Assembly (NCBI RefSeq): GCF_040273735.1
Contig: NZ_JBELZM010000001.1
Location: forward strand, 186,001-250,000
Source: Solibacillus sp040273735
GTDB lineage: Bacteria > Bacillota > Bacilli > Bacillales_A > Planococcaceae
DNA: 64,000 nt
Direction: 5' to 3'
Position numbers and translations under genes: made by a program. Position 1 is the stretch's first letter, and every line of letters starts with the position of its first letter. The notes under the pieces are model-generated. The model was not told the DNA's origin. It searched no databases and saw only the letters and a program-made list of their open reading frames with translations. Shown here piece after piece: positions 17,455-27,656 of this stretch.

Positions 17455-18116
17455 ACGACCTTCTTTCCGTGTTTTCTGAAAGCGATCCGGGAAATGTATC
17501 CACATCGGTTACGCTGTTATTTCTGTTAACTGTTCTATCTTTAGCGCCGAGTCTGTTAATATTAATGACTTCATTTGCGCGAATCGTCATCGTTCTGTCG
17601 TTTACTAGGACAGCCCTTGCCACGAACCAAATGCCGCCTAACCAGGTAATTATCGGGTTGGCGTTGTTTTTAACATTCTTTATTATGGCGCCGACATTCC
17701 AGCAAGTAAACGAGCAGGCATTACAGCCGCTCTTTGATGAGGAAATTAATTTGGAAGAAGCATATGAACGGGCGACGATTCCGTTCAAACAATTTATGGC
17801 TCAACACACAAGGCAAAAGGATTTAGAACTTTTTATCGAATATAATCAGGCAGAGTATCCGGATTCCATCGAGGAAATTCCTATGACGCTGCTAGTACCC
17901 GCATTTGCGTTAAGTGAAATTAAAACAGCTTTTCAAATGGGCTTTATGATCTTCATTCCGTTTCTAGTTATTGATATGGTGGTCGCAAGTACACTGATGT
18001 CAATGGGGATGATGATGCTGCCTCCAGTAATGATTTCACTGCCATTCAAAATCTTATTATTTGTACTCGTCGATGGTTGGTATTTAGTGATGAAATCTTT
18101 ACTTCAAAGTTTTTAG
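17451..18116 (+). CDS. fliP: FliP, flagellar type III export gate protein
   Basis: FliP (221 residues) forms the pentameric part of the FliPQR export gate. It has four membrane helices, with ILMTSFARIVIVLSFTRTAL and MPPNQVIIGLALFLTFFIMAP typical of the family. The C-terminal block is VVASTLMSMGMMMLPPVMIS and LLFVLVDGWYLVMKSL. The central loop with TRQKDLELFIEYN is the exported-face domain. ATG 17451 overlaps the fliO stop. Confidence 0.97.
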   Translation: MNDLLSVFSESDPGNVSTSVTLLFLLTVLSLAPSLLILMTSFARIVIVLSFTRTALATNQMPPNQVIIGLALFLTFFIMAPTFQQVNEQALQPLFDEEINLEEAYERATIPFKQFMAQHTRQKDLELFIEYNQAEYPDSIEEIPMTLLVPAFALSEIKTAFQMGFMIFIPFLVIDMVVASTLMSMGMMMLPPVMISLPFKILLFVLVDGWYLVMKSLLQSF

Positions 18117-18129
18117 GGGATGATATAAA

Positions 18130-18399
18130 GTGACACAGGAAATGGTCATTGCAATTGCAGAAAATGCAGTATTCACGATATTGATAGTTTCGGGACCTTT
18201 ACTATTAATCGCACTTGTCAGCGGTTTAATAGTCAGTATATTTCAGGCAACAACTTCCATTCAAGAACAAACATTGGCGTTCGTACCTAAAATCGTAGCG
18301 GTATTAGTGGCGATTATTTTTTTTGGTCCGTTTATGATCAGTAGAATGACGGACTACTTTCACGACATTTTAAATAACCTAGTTCGGTATATTGGGTGA
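18130..18399 (+). CDS. fliQ: FliQ, flagellar type III export gate protein
   Basis: FliQ (89 residues) is a two-helix membrane protein of the export gate. The sequence shows both hydrophobic helices (about 14-38 and 54-75) and the conserved GLIVSIFQATTSIQEQTLAFVPKI motif in between. It starts at GTG 18130 with AGGGGATG upstream, 13 bases after fliP. Confidence 0.95.
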   Translation: MTQEMVIAIAENAVFTILIVSGPLLLIALVSGLIVSIFQATTSIQEQTLAFVPKIVAVLVAIIFFGPFMISRMTDYFHDILNNLVRYIG

Positions 18400-18403
18400 G
18401 AAA

Positions 18404-19180
18404 ATGACGGAATTACTACCGAATTTATCAATATTGCTATTAATTTTAGTACGTGTTTCTGCATTTTTCGTCTCCGTCCCTTTATTTTCATATCGTACAA
18501 TACCACCGCAAATGCGCATTATACTAGCTGTCGCTTTAGCGTGGATGATGTATTATACGTTTAATATTGAACCGTTTGAAATTAATGCTTTCTACTTGCT
18601 GCTCGTTTTAAAAGAGGCAATTATCGGGCTGATGCTAGGATTGGCCGCGATGATTATCGTTTCTGCTGTCCAGATAGCGGGCGGATTTATCGATTTTCAG
18701 ATGGGTTTTGCGATGGCGAATATTATCGATCCGCAAACAGGTGCCCAGTCTCCGTTAATGGGTCAGTTTTTAAATTTTTTAATGCTTTTAGTATTGCTTT
18801 CAATAAATGGTCATCATCTTATTTTAGATGGGATTTTTTATAGTTATCAGTTTATGCCGATGGATCAGTTTTTTCCGAATTTCGGTGAAGAAGGGACCGC
18901 ACTGTTTATTATAAAAATATTTGTTTCTGTTTTTGCCATAGCATTTCAAATGTCAGCTCCAATAGTTGCAACATTATTTTTAGTAACGTTAGCGTTAGGA
19001 ATAACAGGGAAAACGGTACCGCAAATGAATATATTTGTAATCGGATTCCCGATTAAAATTGCAGTAGGGTTTCTAGTATTGATGGTGACAATGGGTGTAT
19101 TAGTAGGGGTTATGAAGGAGCTAATTGAATTTATGATTATTTCTTTACGTGACTTAATGGTTATTTTAGGTGGTGGCTAA
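18404..19180 (+). CDS. fliR: FliR, flagellar type III export gate protein
   Basis: FliR completes the FliPQR helical gate. From ATG 18404 the protein is 258 residues with six to eight hydrophobic segments. Family motifs include VRVSAFFVSVPLFS near the N terminus and DFQMGFAMANIIDPQTGAQSP in the middle. ATG 18404 is preferred because GGGTGAG at 18394-18400 precedes it; a TTG at 18392 would lie before that site. The upstream fliQ stop is 4 bases away. Confidence 0.95.
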   Translation: MTELLPNLSILLLILVRVSAFFVSVPLFSYRTIPPQMRIILAVALAWMMYYTFNIEPFEINAFYLLLVLKEAIIGLMLGLAAMIIVSAVQIAGGFIDFQMGFAMANIIDPQTGAQSPLMGQFLNFLMLLVLLSINGHHLILDGIFYSYQFMPMDQFFPNFGEEGTALFIIKIFVSVFAIAFQMSAPIVATLFLVTLALGITGKTVPQMNIFVIGFPIKIAVGFLVLMVTMGVLVGVMKELIEFMIISLRDLMVILGGG

Positions 19181-19181
19181 C

Positions 19182-20276
19182 ATGGACAAAAAGCTATTGA
19201 TCAACGTTGACCTTCAGTTTTTTGCAGGCGAAAAAACGGAAAAAGCAACACCGAAAAAGCGGCAGGATTCACGAAAAAAAGGACAAGTATTAAAAAGTCA
19301 GGATGTCACAGCCGCCGTATTACTGCTATTGTCATTTTTCTTTTTACTTTTCTTTGCACCATTCATGTACGAAGGAATGAAAGATTTTTTACTACAAGCA
19401 CTTAACCGCAATATGTTAATTGAAACGCTGAACGCTGAAACCGTAATGGATATGTATGTTGAATCCATTAAAGAAATGGCAATTATCGTTCTGCCGATCA
19501 TGGTCATTGCCATTATTGCAGGTATTGGAGCTAACTTTTTTCAGTTTGGCTTACTTTTTACAACAGAGACATTAAAAATAGATTTGAAAAAAATGGATCC
19601 GATTAAAGGAATCAAAAAGATTATTTCTGTAAGAGCGATCGTCAATTTAATTAAATCATTATTGAAAGTAACGTTAATCGGGACCGTAACAACCGTTGTT
19701 ATTATTATATATTTGGAAGATGTATTATCGCTTGCTTTACATAGTCCGGCAGAAATTTTGGCCACAGTAGCATACATGTCGGCAATCATGGGAATTGCCG
19801 CTTCGATCATGCTCGTATTCATTGCATTGTTTGACTATATTTATGAACGTTATGAATACGAAAAGCAATTGAAGATGTCGAAACAGGATGTTAAAGATGA
19901 GCATAAAAATGCAGAAGGCGACCCGCTGATCAAATCGAAAATTAAACAGCGTCAACGGGAGATGGCAATGCGCAGAATGATGCAGGATGTACCTGCTGCA
20001 GATGTTGTCATTACAAACCCGACCCATTTTGCCATTGCATTAAAATATGATGAAGATATGATGGATGCGCCGAAAGTTGTAGCAAAAGGAACCGATTTTG
20101 TCGCACAGAAAATTAAACTTATTGCAAAAGAACATGATGTCATTATGGTAGAAAATCGTCCGCTTGCCCGTGCGATGTATGACCAGGTTGAAATCGGCCA
20201 GGCTGTACCGGAAGAGTTTTTCAAAGCAGTTGCCGAAGTTCTTGCATACGTATACCGGATCAAACGCAAAATTTGA
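19182..20276 (+). CDS. flhB: FlhB, export switch protein
   Basis: FlhB controls the change from rod/hook to filament export. The N terminus (VDLQFFAGEKTEKATPKKR) is typical of Bacillus FlhB. Four membrane helices follow, then the cytoplasmic domain with the autocleavage motif NPTH (VVITNPTHFAIALKYD, near residue 271-274). ATG 19182 is chosen over GTG 19170 and 19173 because AGGTGG sits just before it. The protein is 364 residues, the usual length. FliK is the expected partner for the switch. Confidence 0.96.
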   Translation: MDKKLLINVDLQFFAGEKTEKATPKKRQDSRKKGQVLKSQDVTAAVLLLLSFFFLLFFAPFMYEGMKDFLLQALNRNMLIETLNAETVMDMYVESIKEMAIIVLPIMVIAIIAGIGANFFQFGLLFTTETLKIDLKKMDPIKGIKKIISVRAIVNLIKSLLKVTLIGTVTTVVIIIYLEDVLSLALHSPAEILATVAYMSAIMGIAASIMLVFIALFDYIYERYEYEKQLKMSKQDVKDEHKNAEGDPLIKSKIKQRQREMAMRRMMQDVPAADVVITNPTHFAIALKYDEDMMDAPKVVAKGTDFVAQKIKLIAKEHDVIMVENRPLARAMYDQVEIGQAVPEEFFKAVAEVLAYVYRIKRKI

Positions 20277-20299
20277 CATAGATTTCAGGAGGGACAACA

Positions 20300-22333
20300 A
20301 TGCAAATACGCGACTTAGGGGTTTTAGCTGCAGTGATTATGGTTGTAGCGATGCTCATTATCCCTCTTCCACATTGGCTACTCAGTTTTTTAATTATTAT
20401 TAATATTACATTTGCACTTCTCGTGTTATTAACTTCGATGAATATGAAGGAAGCGCTCGACTTCTCGATTTTCCCAACTGTAATTCTATTATTAACGCTG
20501 TTCCGTCTGGCATTGTCTGTATCTACGACACGTGCTATTTTAGCGGAAGGTGACGCAGGTAAAGTAGTAGAGACATTTGGTAATTTCGTAACAGGCGGTA
20601 ATATTTTAGTAGGTTTAGTTATTTTCTTATTATTAGTTATTATCCAGTTTATCGTTATTACTAAAGGTTCGGAACGTGTTGCGGAAGTTGCTGCGCGTTT
20701 TACTTTGGATGCGATGCCTGGTAAACAAATGAGTATTGATGCAGATTTAAACGCCGGAATGATTTCGGAAAAGGAAGCTCGAGAACGCCGTGAAAAAGTA
20801 TCGGGAGAAGCAGACTTTTACGGAGCGATGGATGGTGCGACGAAATTCGTTAAAGGGGATGCGATCGCCTCAATCATTATGGTTGGTATTAACTTACTGT
20901 TCGGTATGATCATCGGAATGCTTCAGATGGAGCTGAGCTTTAGTGAAGCTGCATCGAAATATTCGATGCTGACAGTCGGTGACGGACTTGTATCGCAAAT
21001 TCCGGCATTATTAATTTCGACTGCAACAGGTATTGTTGTAACACGTGCCGCTTCAAAAGGAAATCTTGGTTCGGATATTACAGCACAGTTATTTGCACAA
21101 TCTAAGCTCCTTTATGTAGCAGCAGGTACAATCCTCCTGCTTGGGTTATTCACACCGATTCCGGACTGGATCACAATTCCGATTGCAGTAGCATTAGCTG
21201 CCGGTGCATTCTTAATGGATCGTAAAAAGGAAGAAACGCCGGAAGAGATTATGGAGTTTGAAGAGGAAGTTGCTTCTGATACGATGAAAAGTCCCGAAAA
21301 TGTTATTAATTTATTAAATGTCGATCCGATTGAGTTCGAATTTGGCTACGGATTAATTCCGTTAGTGGATGCGGCTCAGGGCGGGGATTTACTGGACCGC
21401 GTGGTTATGATCCGCCGTCAGCTTGCATTGGAGCTTGGGATTGTCATTCCGATTGTCCGTATTCGTGACAATATCCAGCTGCAGCCAAATGAGTACCGGA
21501 TTAAAATAAAGGGAAATGAAATGGCACGAGGTGAATTATTGCTGGATCATTATTTAGCAATGAGTCCTGGGGATGATAATTCAATCGATGGTATTGATAC
21601 TATCGAGCCATCATTTGGATTGCCTGCAAAATGGATTACAGAAGCAGTAAAAGAGGATGCCGAAATGTTCGGCTATACAGTTGTCGACCCACCAAGTGTT
21701 GTATCGACACATTTAACTGAAATTATCCGTGCAAATGCCCACGATCTGCTTGGCCGTCAAGAGACGAAGCAATTGATCGATCATTTACGCGAAACCCATG
21801 CGATTTTAGTGGACGATTTAATTCCCACACCATTATCAATAGGGGAAGTACAAAAAGTATTGGCAAAACTATTGCGTGAAAATGTTTCAATACGTAATTT
21901 GCCGATCATTTTCGAAACATTAGCAGATTATGCAAAGCTTACTAGTGATCCCGATATTTTAACAGAATATGTGAGACAGGCATTGGCTAGACAAATTACA
22001 TCTCAATTCATTAACGGCCAACAAGCATTGAAAGTTATCACAGTATCTGCAAAAGTGGAAAAACTTGTGGCTGACAGCATTCAACAAACGGACCATGGAA
22101 ACTATTTAGCAATGGATCCGCAACAGTCGCAACTCGTATTGGAAGCTATTGCAAAAGAAGTGGAGCGTGTTTCCTATACGGAACAGTCGCCAATTATTTT
22201 ATGTTCGCCAGCTGTACGACTGTATGTAAGACAATTAACAGAACGTTATTTCCCGCAAGTACCGATTCTTTCTTATAACGAATTGGATGCAGCCGTTGAA
22301 ATTCAAAGTGTAGGGGTGGTGAATGTTGAATGA
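20300..22333 (+). CDS. flhA: FlhA, flagellar export gate protein
   Basis: FlhA (677 residues) forms the nonameric export ring that docks substrate-chaperone complexes. Eight membrane segments occupy roughly residues 10-310; the conserved cytoplasmic FHIPEP loop is represented by FTLDAMPGKQMSIDADLNAG near 134-153. The C-terminal cytoplasmic domain covers about 330-677, including SVVSTHLTEIIRANAHDLLGRQE. Start ATG 20300 has CAGGAGGG upstream. It overlaps flhF by 4 bases. Confidence 0.97.
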   Translation: MQIRDLGVLAAVIMVVAMLIIPLPHWLLSFLIIINITFALLVLLTSMNMKEALDFSIFPTVILLLTLFRLALSVSTTRAILAEGDAGKVVETFGNFVTGGNILVGLVIFLLLVIIQFIVITKGSERVAEVAARFTLDAMPGKQMSIDADLNAGMISEKEARERREKVSGEADFYGAMDGATKFVKGDAIASIIMVGINLLFGMIIGMLQMELSFSEAASKYSMLTVGDGLVSQIPALLISTATGIVVTRAASKGNLGSDITAQLFAQSKLLYVAAGTILLLGLFTPIPDWITIPIAVALAAGAFLMDRKKEETPEEIMEFEEEVASDTMKSPENVINLLNVDPIEFEFGYGLIPLVDAAQGGDLLDRVVMIRRQLALELGIVIPIVRIRDNIQLQPNEYRIKIKGNEMARGELLLDHYLAMSPGDDNSIDGIDTIEPSFGLPAKWITEAVKEDAEMFGYTVVDPPSVVSTHLTEIIRANAHDLLGRQETKQLIDHLRETHAILVDDLIPTPLSIGEVQKVLAKLLRENVSIRNLPIIFETLADYAKLTSDPDILTEYVRQALARQITSQFINGQQALKVITVSAKVEKLVADSIQQTDHGNYLAMDPQQSQLVLEAIAKEVERVSYTEQSPIILCSPAVRLYVRQLTERYFPQVPILSYNELDAAVEIQSVGVVNVE

Positions 22334-23520
22334 AGATGAAAAAATACAATGCACCTTCCATTGCTGAGGCTATGAAACAAATTCGGGCCGATTTAGGGGA
22401 AGATGCGGTTATTCTGAATTCAAAAGTCGTCGTGACGAAAAAGTTTTTCGGATTAGTAAAAAATAAAAGCTATGAAGTCGTGGCAGGATATGACCAGATG
22501 GAAAAGAAACCTTCATTGCCGTCTTTAGAAGACATTCCGACATTTGCGCCGCAATTGAAAGAGGAAGGAATCCGCGAAGCAGCCTCGTCTGTGGAACAGC
22601 ATAAAAAAGTTCCGCAAGGCGATTCTGCCGGCTTGCCTGAAAACCTGATCAAAGAAATTGCCGATTTAAAATCGATGATGCAATCGATGCAGCGTATGTC
22701 GGCACAATCTCAATATCCTGATGAACTCTTACCATTTATCGACTTTCTACGTGAGCAGGAACTTGGAGAGGAGCTTATCACAGGAATCAGTGATGAGCTT
22801 TTTATATATTATAACGAGCATGGCAAGCAAATCACATGGAACGATATGCAGGAAGCAGCCAAGGACTATTTAAGAAAAGAATTGTATGACTTGCCGATTA
22901 GCGGAATTTCATATGAGAAAAAATACATTAATGTGTTAGGTCCAACAGGTGTTGGAAAAACGACAACGATTGCGAAAATGGCAGCACGTGCAGTCCTTGA
23001 AAAGAAAAAGAAAATCGGTTTTATTACAACTGACACGTATCGTATTGCAGCAATCGAACAATTGAAAACATATGCTGCTTTGCTGCAGGCACCTGTTGAA
23101 ATTGTTTATAATGCAGCAGATTATGCTGACGCGATTAAAAAGTTTGACCATTTGGATTTAATTTTTATTGATACGGCCGGGAGAAACTATAAAGAAGCGA
23201 AATATGTAGATGATTTAAAGTCATTAATACAATTTAGCGAACAAGTAGAATCCTACTTAGTTCTATCTTTGACGTCTAAGCAAAAAGACTTAGAAGCAAT
23301 TATTGAACAATTTACGAACTTGCACATTGAAAAATTTATCTTTACGAAGCTTGATGAAACAAATTCTATTGGCACTATGTTTAATTTAATGATTAAATAT
23401 AATAAAGGACTAGCTTATTATACAAATGGTCAAGAAGTACCAGAAGATATCGAACAACCAAATAGTGATAATTTACTAGAACTTTTCTTCAAGGAGAATT
23501 CGGATGAAAGATCAAGCTGA
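22330..23520 (+). CDS. flhF: FlhF, SRP-type GTPase for flagellar placement
   Basis: FlhF (396 residues) is the third SRP GTPase, after Ffh and FtsY, and sets where flagella are built. The order is a B domain with basic N terminus, an N domain, and a G domain with GPTGVGKTTTIAKMA near 204-218, DTYRIAAIEQL and DTAGRNYKEA. FlhG stimulates its GTPase through the N terminus. ATG 22330 overlaps the flhA stop; ATG 22336 in frame is an alternative. The 3' end overlaps flhG by 17 bases. Confidence 0.96.
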   Translation: MKMKKYNAPSIAEAMKQIRADLGEDAVILNSKVVVTKKFFGLVKNKSYEVVAGYDQMEKKPSLPSLEDIPTFAPQLKEEGIREAASSVEQHKKVPQGDSAGLPENLIKEIADLKSMMQSMQRMSAQSQYPDELLPFIDFLREQELGEELITGISDELFIYYNEHGKQITWNDMQEAAKDYLRKELYDLPISGISYEKKYINVLGPTGVGKTTTIAKMAARAVLEKKKKIGFITTDTYRIAAIEQLKTYAALLQAPVEIVYNAADYADAIKKFDHLDLIFIDTAGRNYKEAKYVDDLKSLIQFSEQVESYLVLSLTSKQKDLEAIIEQFTNLHIEKFIFTKLDETNSIGTMFNLMIKYNKGLAYYTNGQEVPEDIEQPNSDNLLELFFKENSDERSS

Positions 23521-24382
23521 AAAACTGCGCCAGAAAATGCTTGGAAGTGAACATAAGCCAGGGCGATCAATTGCAGTTGTTAGTGGAAAAGGCGGGGTAG
23601 GTAAAAGTAATTTTACGACAAACTTCGCTACCCTTTTATCAAAAAAAGGGAAGAAAGTAGTCATTTTAGATATGGATATTGGCATGGGCAATGTCCACAT
23701 TCTCATAGGAAGCTCCGTAAAATACAGTTTAAAAGATTACCTCGATGGTCAAGTACCGCTCGAAGATGTTTTGTGCGAAACGAACGAAGGGGTAAGCTAC
23801 ATTTCCGGCGGTTCAGGCATGTCGTCGTTAATGGAGTGGTCTCCTGATGTTTTTACCCGTTTAATCACGGCATTTGAAACATTGCAGAAAAATTATGATT
23901 TTGTCTTATTTGATATGGGAGCGGGAGTTGTTGATTGGTCGCTCGATCTATTAACATCCATTGAAGAAATTATCGTTATTTCTACAGCTGAACCGACGTC
24001 CATTATGGATGCTTATTCTATGATGAAATTTATCCATCTAAAAGACCCGATTAAGAAATTTTATCTGTTAGGCAATCGTGCATTTACAGTTGAGGAAGGG
24101 CAAGATACGACACAGCGTCTAAAAACAGTGATGCAGCGTTTTTTAGAGAAGGAAGTATCGATTTTAGGCTCGCTGCCGGAAGACCCAGTTGTGCGTCAAG
24201 CGGTACGTCAGCAAGCCTTATTTACAGTGCTGTATCCTGATGCCCCAATCACAAAAACGATGGGGGAAATTGTTGAGCAATTTTTATCGACGCAGTCAGT
24301 AATGAAAGAAGTGCATGCAACAAACGATTCATTGAAATTTATATCAAAATTAAAAAGCATTTTTTCGAGAGGGCGTGATTAA
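23504..24382 (+). CDS. flhG: FlhG (YlxH), MinD-like ATPase for flagellar number/placement
   Basis: FlhG (292 residues) is a MinD/ParA-family ATPase. The deviant Walker A GKGGVGKSNF is near residues 28-37, DMDIGMGNVHIL follows, and the C-terminal amphipathic membrane-targeting helix is the LKFISKLKSIFSRGRD end. It activates FlhF and delivers FliM/FliY to the nascent C ring. Start ATG 23504 has AAGGAG upstream inside the end of flhF. The stop is directly followed by cheB. Confidence 0.95.
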   Translation: MKDQAEKLRQKMLGSEHKPGRSIAVVSGKGGVGKSNFTTNFATLLSKKGKKVVILDMDIGMGNVHILIGSSVKYSLKDYLDGQVPLEDVLCETNEGVSYISGGSGMSSLMEWSPDVFTRLITAFETLQKNYDFVLFDMGAGVVDWSLDLLTSIEEIIVISTAEPTSIMDAYSMMKFIHLKDPIKKFYLLGNRAFTVEEGQDTTQRLKTVMQRFLEKEVSILGSLPEDPVVRQAVRQQALFTVLYPDAPITKTMGEIVEQFLSTQSVMKEVHATNDSLKFISKLKSIFSRGRD

Positions 24383-25522
24383 ATGAGCAACTTACAGAAA
24401 ACCAAACTGCTAGTTGTTGATGATTCCGCCTTTATGCGGAAGCTAATAAGCGATTTTTTTTCGGATCATCTACATATTGAAGTTATCGGGACTGCACGCA
24501 ATGGGAAAGACGCCATTAAAAAGATCGAGCAGCTAAAACCCGATGTCGTGACAATGGATGTGGAAATGCCGGAAATGAATGGGATGGAAGCGTTAAAAGA
24601 AATTATGCAAAAGTATCCATTACCTGTAATCATGCTTTCAAGTACAACAAAGCGCGGAGCAGAAAATACATTAATGGCAATGGAGTACGGAGCAGTTGAT
24701 TTTGTTGCTAAGCCAAGCGGTTCCATTTCATTGGATTTACATAAAATTAAGGATGAACTTGTACGGAAAGTGGAAGAGGCATCTAAAGTAACGGTTTCAA
24801 AATTGAAAAAACCTTTCCATAAATCGACTGTCGCAAATCAAGCGATCCGTCATTCTTTCAGCAATGAAGAATCTAAACTAAGAAGTTTGGCAAAGCCAAC
24901 CGTCAACATCAATGCGTCGATAAAAAAGACGGAGTGGAGCAAAACTTCAAAGAAAATCATTTTAATCGGGACTTCCACAGGTGGTCCTAGAGCTTTACAG
25001 GAAGTCATTACGAAAATTCCCGCAAATGTGGGTGCACCAATTTTAATCGTGCAGCATATGCCTGCCGGTTTTACAAAATCGTTGGCAGCAAGACTTGACC
25101 AATTGAGTGAAATTCATGTGAAAGAAGCAGAACAAGGCGACCTGTTGCAAAAGGGAACTGCCTATATTGCTCCGGGTGGCTATCATCTTAAATTAAGAAA
25201 AGTCGGATCATCATTTGCTGTCGTACTCGACGATCAGGAACCGCCAAGAGCAGGACATCGCCCGTCTGTAGACGTCATGTTTGAAGATGTCAGCCAGTAT
25301 TCGGAGTTCGATAAAATTGCCGTTATTATGACGGGAATGGGGTATGACGGTTCAAAAGGATTAGTCTCACTCAAAAAAACGGGGAATGTCACGGCTATTG
25401 CCGAGTCAGCAGAAACATGTATCGTATATGGAATGCCGAAAGCTGCCGTGGAAACGCAGCTTGTAGATGAAGTGGCGGATGTTGATGATATTGCCCAAAC
25501 AATTATGAAATATATGCCTTAA
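24383..25522 (+). CDS. cheB: CheB, receptor methylesterase/deamidase response regulator
   Basis: CheB (379 residues) removes methyl groups from chemoreceptors. The receiver domain has D13-D14 and phosphoacceptor D59 (VTMDVEMPEMNG). The esterase domain has the Ser in GTSTGGPRALQ, the His in IVQHMPAGFT and the Asp in MTGMGYDGSKG. A linker of about 60 residues joins the domains. The gene begins immediately after the flhG stop; there is no partner cheR in the window, as in B. subtilis where cheR is elsewhere. Confidence 0.97.
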   Translation: MSNLQKTKLLVVDDSAFMRKLISDFFSDHLHIEVIGTARNGKDAIKKIEQLKPDVVTMDVEMPEMNGMEALKEIMQKYPLPVIMLSSTTKRGAENTLMAMEYGAVDFVAKPSGSISLDLHKIKDELVRKVEEASKVTVSKLKKPFHKSTVANQAIRHSFSNEESKLRSLAKPTVNINASIKKTEWSKTSKKIILIGTSTGGPRALQEVITKIPANVGAPILIVQHMPAGFTKSLAARLDQLSEIHVKEAEQGDLLQKGTAYIAPGGYHLKLRKVGSSFAVVLDDQEPPRAGHRPSVDVMFEDVSQYSEFDKIAVIMTGMGYDGSKGLVSLKKTGNVTAIAESAETCIVYGMPKAAVETQLVDEVADVDDIAQTIMKYMP

Positions 25523-25539
25523 AAAGGGGTGCCTTCTAA

Positions 25540-27636
25540 ATGGAATTAAATCAGTATTTGGAAATGTTCATTGAAGAAAGTAAAGAGCATTTACAAGCAT
25601 GCAGTGAACACTTATTGGAATTGGAAAAGAATCCGGAAGATTTAACAATTGTCGGAGAGATTTTCCGTTCGGCACATACTTTAAAAGGTATGGCAGCAAC
25701 AATGGGCTATGAAGATTTAGCCGACTTAACACATAAAATGGAAAATATTTTAGATGCGATCCGCAACAGTAAAATTAAAGTGAACGCTGAAATTTTGGAT
25801 GTCGTTTTTGAATCAGTCGACCATTTAGAAGAAATGGTATTCGACATTGCAGATGGCGGTGATGGTAAACGCAATGTGCAAGCGACAGTGGAAAAGCTAA
25901 AGCGCATTGAAGCAGGCGAACCGGCAACTGCCGCTTTAGAAGAACCAATACATGGCCAGGAAATTGCTGCTGCATTGGTAGCCAATGAGGTAGAACAGCC
26001 AGCTGAAGCGCTCGAATTGAAATTATCCTATGATGATTTTGAAAAAACGGTCATTCTACAATCATCAGAACAAGATTACAATGCATATGAAATTACAGTA
26101 GCTTTGCGTGAAGACTGCTTATTAAAAGCAGCTCGCGTGTTCATGGTATTTGAAATACTGGAGAAAAACGGAGATGTCATCAAATCTTCGCCGACTGTAG
26201 ATAAATTGGAAGAAGAGCAGTTTGATAGTGAATTCCACGTTGCCTTTATTTCGACAGAATCAGCGGAAGATTTGCAAAAGATGCTGATGAAAGTATCAGA
26301 GGTTGATCGTGTAGTGGTCAATAAAATCAACCGTGATGTGTTTGTTACAAAAACTACAGCAATCGAAGTACCTGCAGAAGAAGCATACCAACAGCCTGCA
26401 GTACAGGAAACTGTAACTGCCGTATCTGAGGAACAGCCAAAATCAGCAGCAGCTAAAAACAATACTGGTAAATCTGGGCATGCATCAAGTAAGACGATTC
26501 GCGTTAATATTGAACGCCTTGATATATTGATGAACTTGTTTGAAGAGCTTGCAATTGATCGCGGCCGCCTTTTATCGATCGCCGGTGATGTGAATCACGG
26601 AGAACTAAACGAGACAGTAGAACGTATGAGCCGTACAATGGGAGATCTGCAAAATATCGTTTTAACGATGCGCATGGTTCCTGTAGATACAGTATTTAAC
26701 CGTTTCCCGAAAATGGTACGACAATTGTCGCGTGATTTAAACAAAAAAATCGAACTAAATATCGTCGGAGCAGAAACAGAGCTTGATCGTACAGTAATTG
26801 ATGAAATTGGAGATCCGTTAGTTCACCTGATCCGCAACTCTGTTGATCATGGAATCGAAAGTCCGGAAGTACGCCGTGCAAAAGGCAAACCGGAAGAAGG
26901 AACGGTGGAACTTCGTGCTTATCATAGCGGGAACTATGTGTTCATCGAGATTGAAGATGACGGAGCAGGAATCAACCGCGATAAAGTATTGGCAAAAGCT
27001 TTGTCTAAAGGAATTGTTTCACATGAACAATCATTAACGATGACAGACAAGCAGATTAACGAGTTAATTATGGCTTCGGGTTTCTCAACAGCCGACGTCA
27101 TTTCAGATGTGTCGGGCCGTGGTGTCGGATTAGATGTTGTTAAAACAACGATTGAATCATTAGGCGGCAACATTTCGATTGAATCGACTCAAAATGTCGG
27201 CTCGGTCTTCTCGATTCAATTACCGCTGACACTGTCGATTATTTCAGTCATGCTCGTAGAAATTGAAAATGAAATTTATGCAATTCCGTTATCATCTATT
27301 ATTGAAACATCGATTATCCGTCATTCAGACATATTAAACGCACATAATCAAAAAGTAATCGATTTCCGTGGTAAAGTTGTACCGCTTGTATTCTTGGAAG
27401 AAATTTTTGAAGTACCACGAGCTGAACAAAAAGATGATGGCTTCCATTCAGTCGTAATCGTCCGCAAAGGCGATAAATTAGCTGGTTTAATGGTCGATTC
27501 ATTTATAGGTCAACAGGAAATTGTACTGAAATCATTAGGTAACTACTTAACGAATATTTTTGCGATTTCAGGTGCGACGATATTAGGAAACGGAAAAGTG
27601 GCGTTAATTGTAGACTGTAACGCACTGATGAAGTAA
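25540..27636 (+). CDS. cheA: CheA, chemotaxis histidine kinase
   Basis: CheA (698 residues) autophosphorylates under receptor control and passes phosphate to CheY and CheB. The P1 HPt domain carries H46 in RSAHTLKGMA. A P2 docking region lies near 160-270. The P3 dimerisation helices start near 325 (IRVNIERLDILMNLFEEL). The P4 ATPase domain shows the N box HLIRNSVDHGIE, the G1 box DDGAGI and the G2 motif SGRGVGLDVV. The P5 CheW-like domain is at the C terminus. A Gln/Ala-rich linker precedes P3. Confidence 0.97.
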   Translation: MELNQYLEMFIEESKEHLQACSEHLLELEKNPEDLTIVGEIFRSAHTLKGMAATMGYEDLADLTHKMENILDAIRNSKIKVNAEILDVVFESVDHLEEMVFDIADGGDGKRNVQATVEKLKRIEAGEPATAALEEPIHGQEIAAALVANEVEQPAEALELKLSYDDFEKTVILQSSEQDYNAYEITVALREDCLLKAARVFMVFEILEKNGDVIKSSPTVDKLEEEQFDSEFHVAFISTESAEDLQKMLMKVSEVDRVVVNKINRDVFVTKTTAIEVPAEEAYQQPAVQETVTAVSEEQPKSAAAKNNTGKSGHASSKTIRVNIERLDILMNLFEELAIDRGRLLSIAGDVNHGELNETVERMSRTMGDLQNIVLTMRMVPVDTVFNRFPKMVRQLSRDLNKKIELNIVGAETELDRTVIDEIGDPLVHLIRNSVDHGIESPEVRRAKGKPEEGTVELRAYHSGNYVFIEIEDDGAGINRDKVLAKALSKGIVSHEQSLTMTDKQINELIMASGFSTADVISDVSGRGVGLDVVKTTIESLGGNISIESTQNVGSVFSIQLPLTLSIISVMLVEIENEIYAIPLSSIIETSIIRHSDILNAHNQKVIDFRGKVVPLVFLEEIFEVPRAEQKDDGFHSVVIVRKGDKLAGLMVDSFIGQQEIVLKSLGNYLTNIFAISGATILGNGKVALIVDCNALMK

Positions 27637-27656
27637 AAGGATAAGAGGTGTGAAGA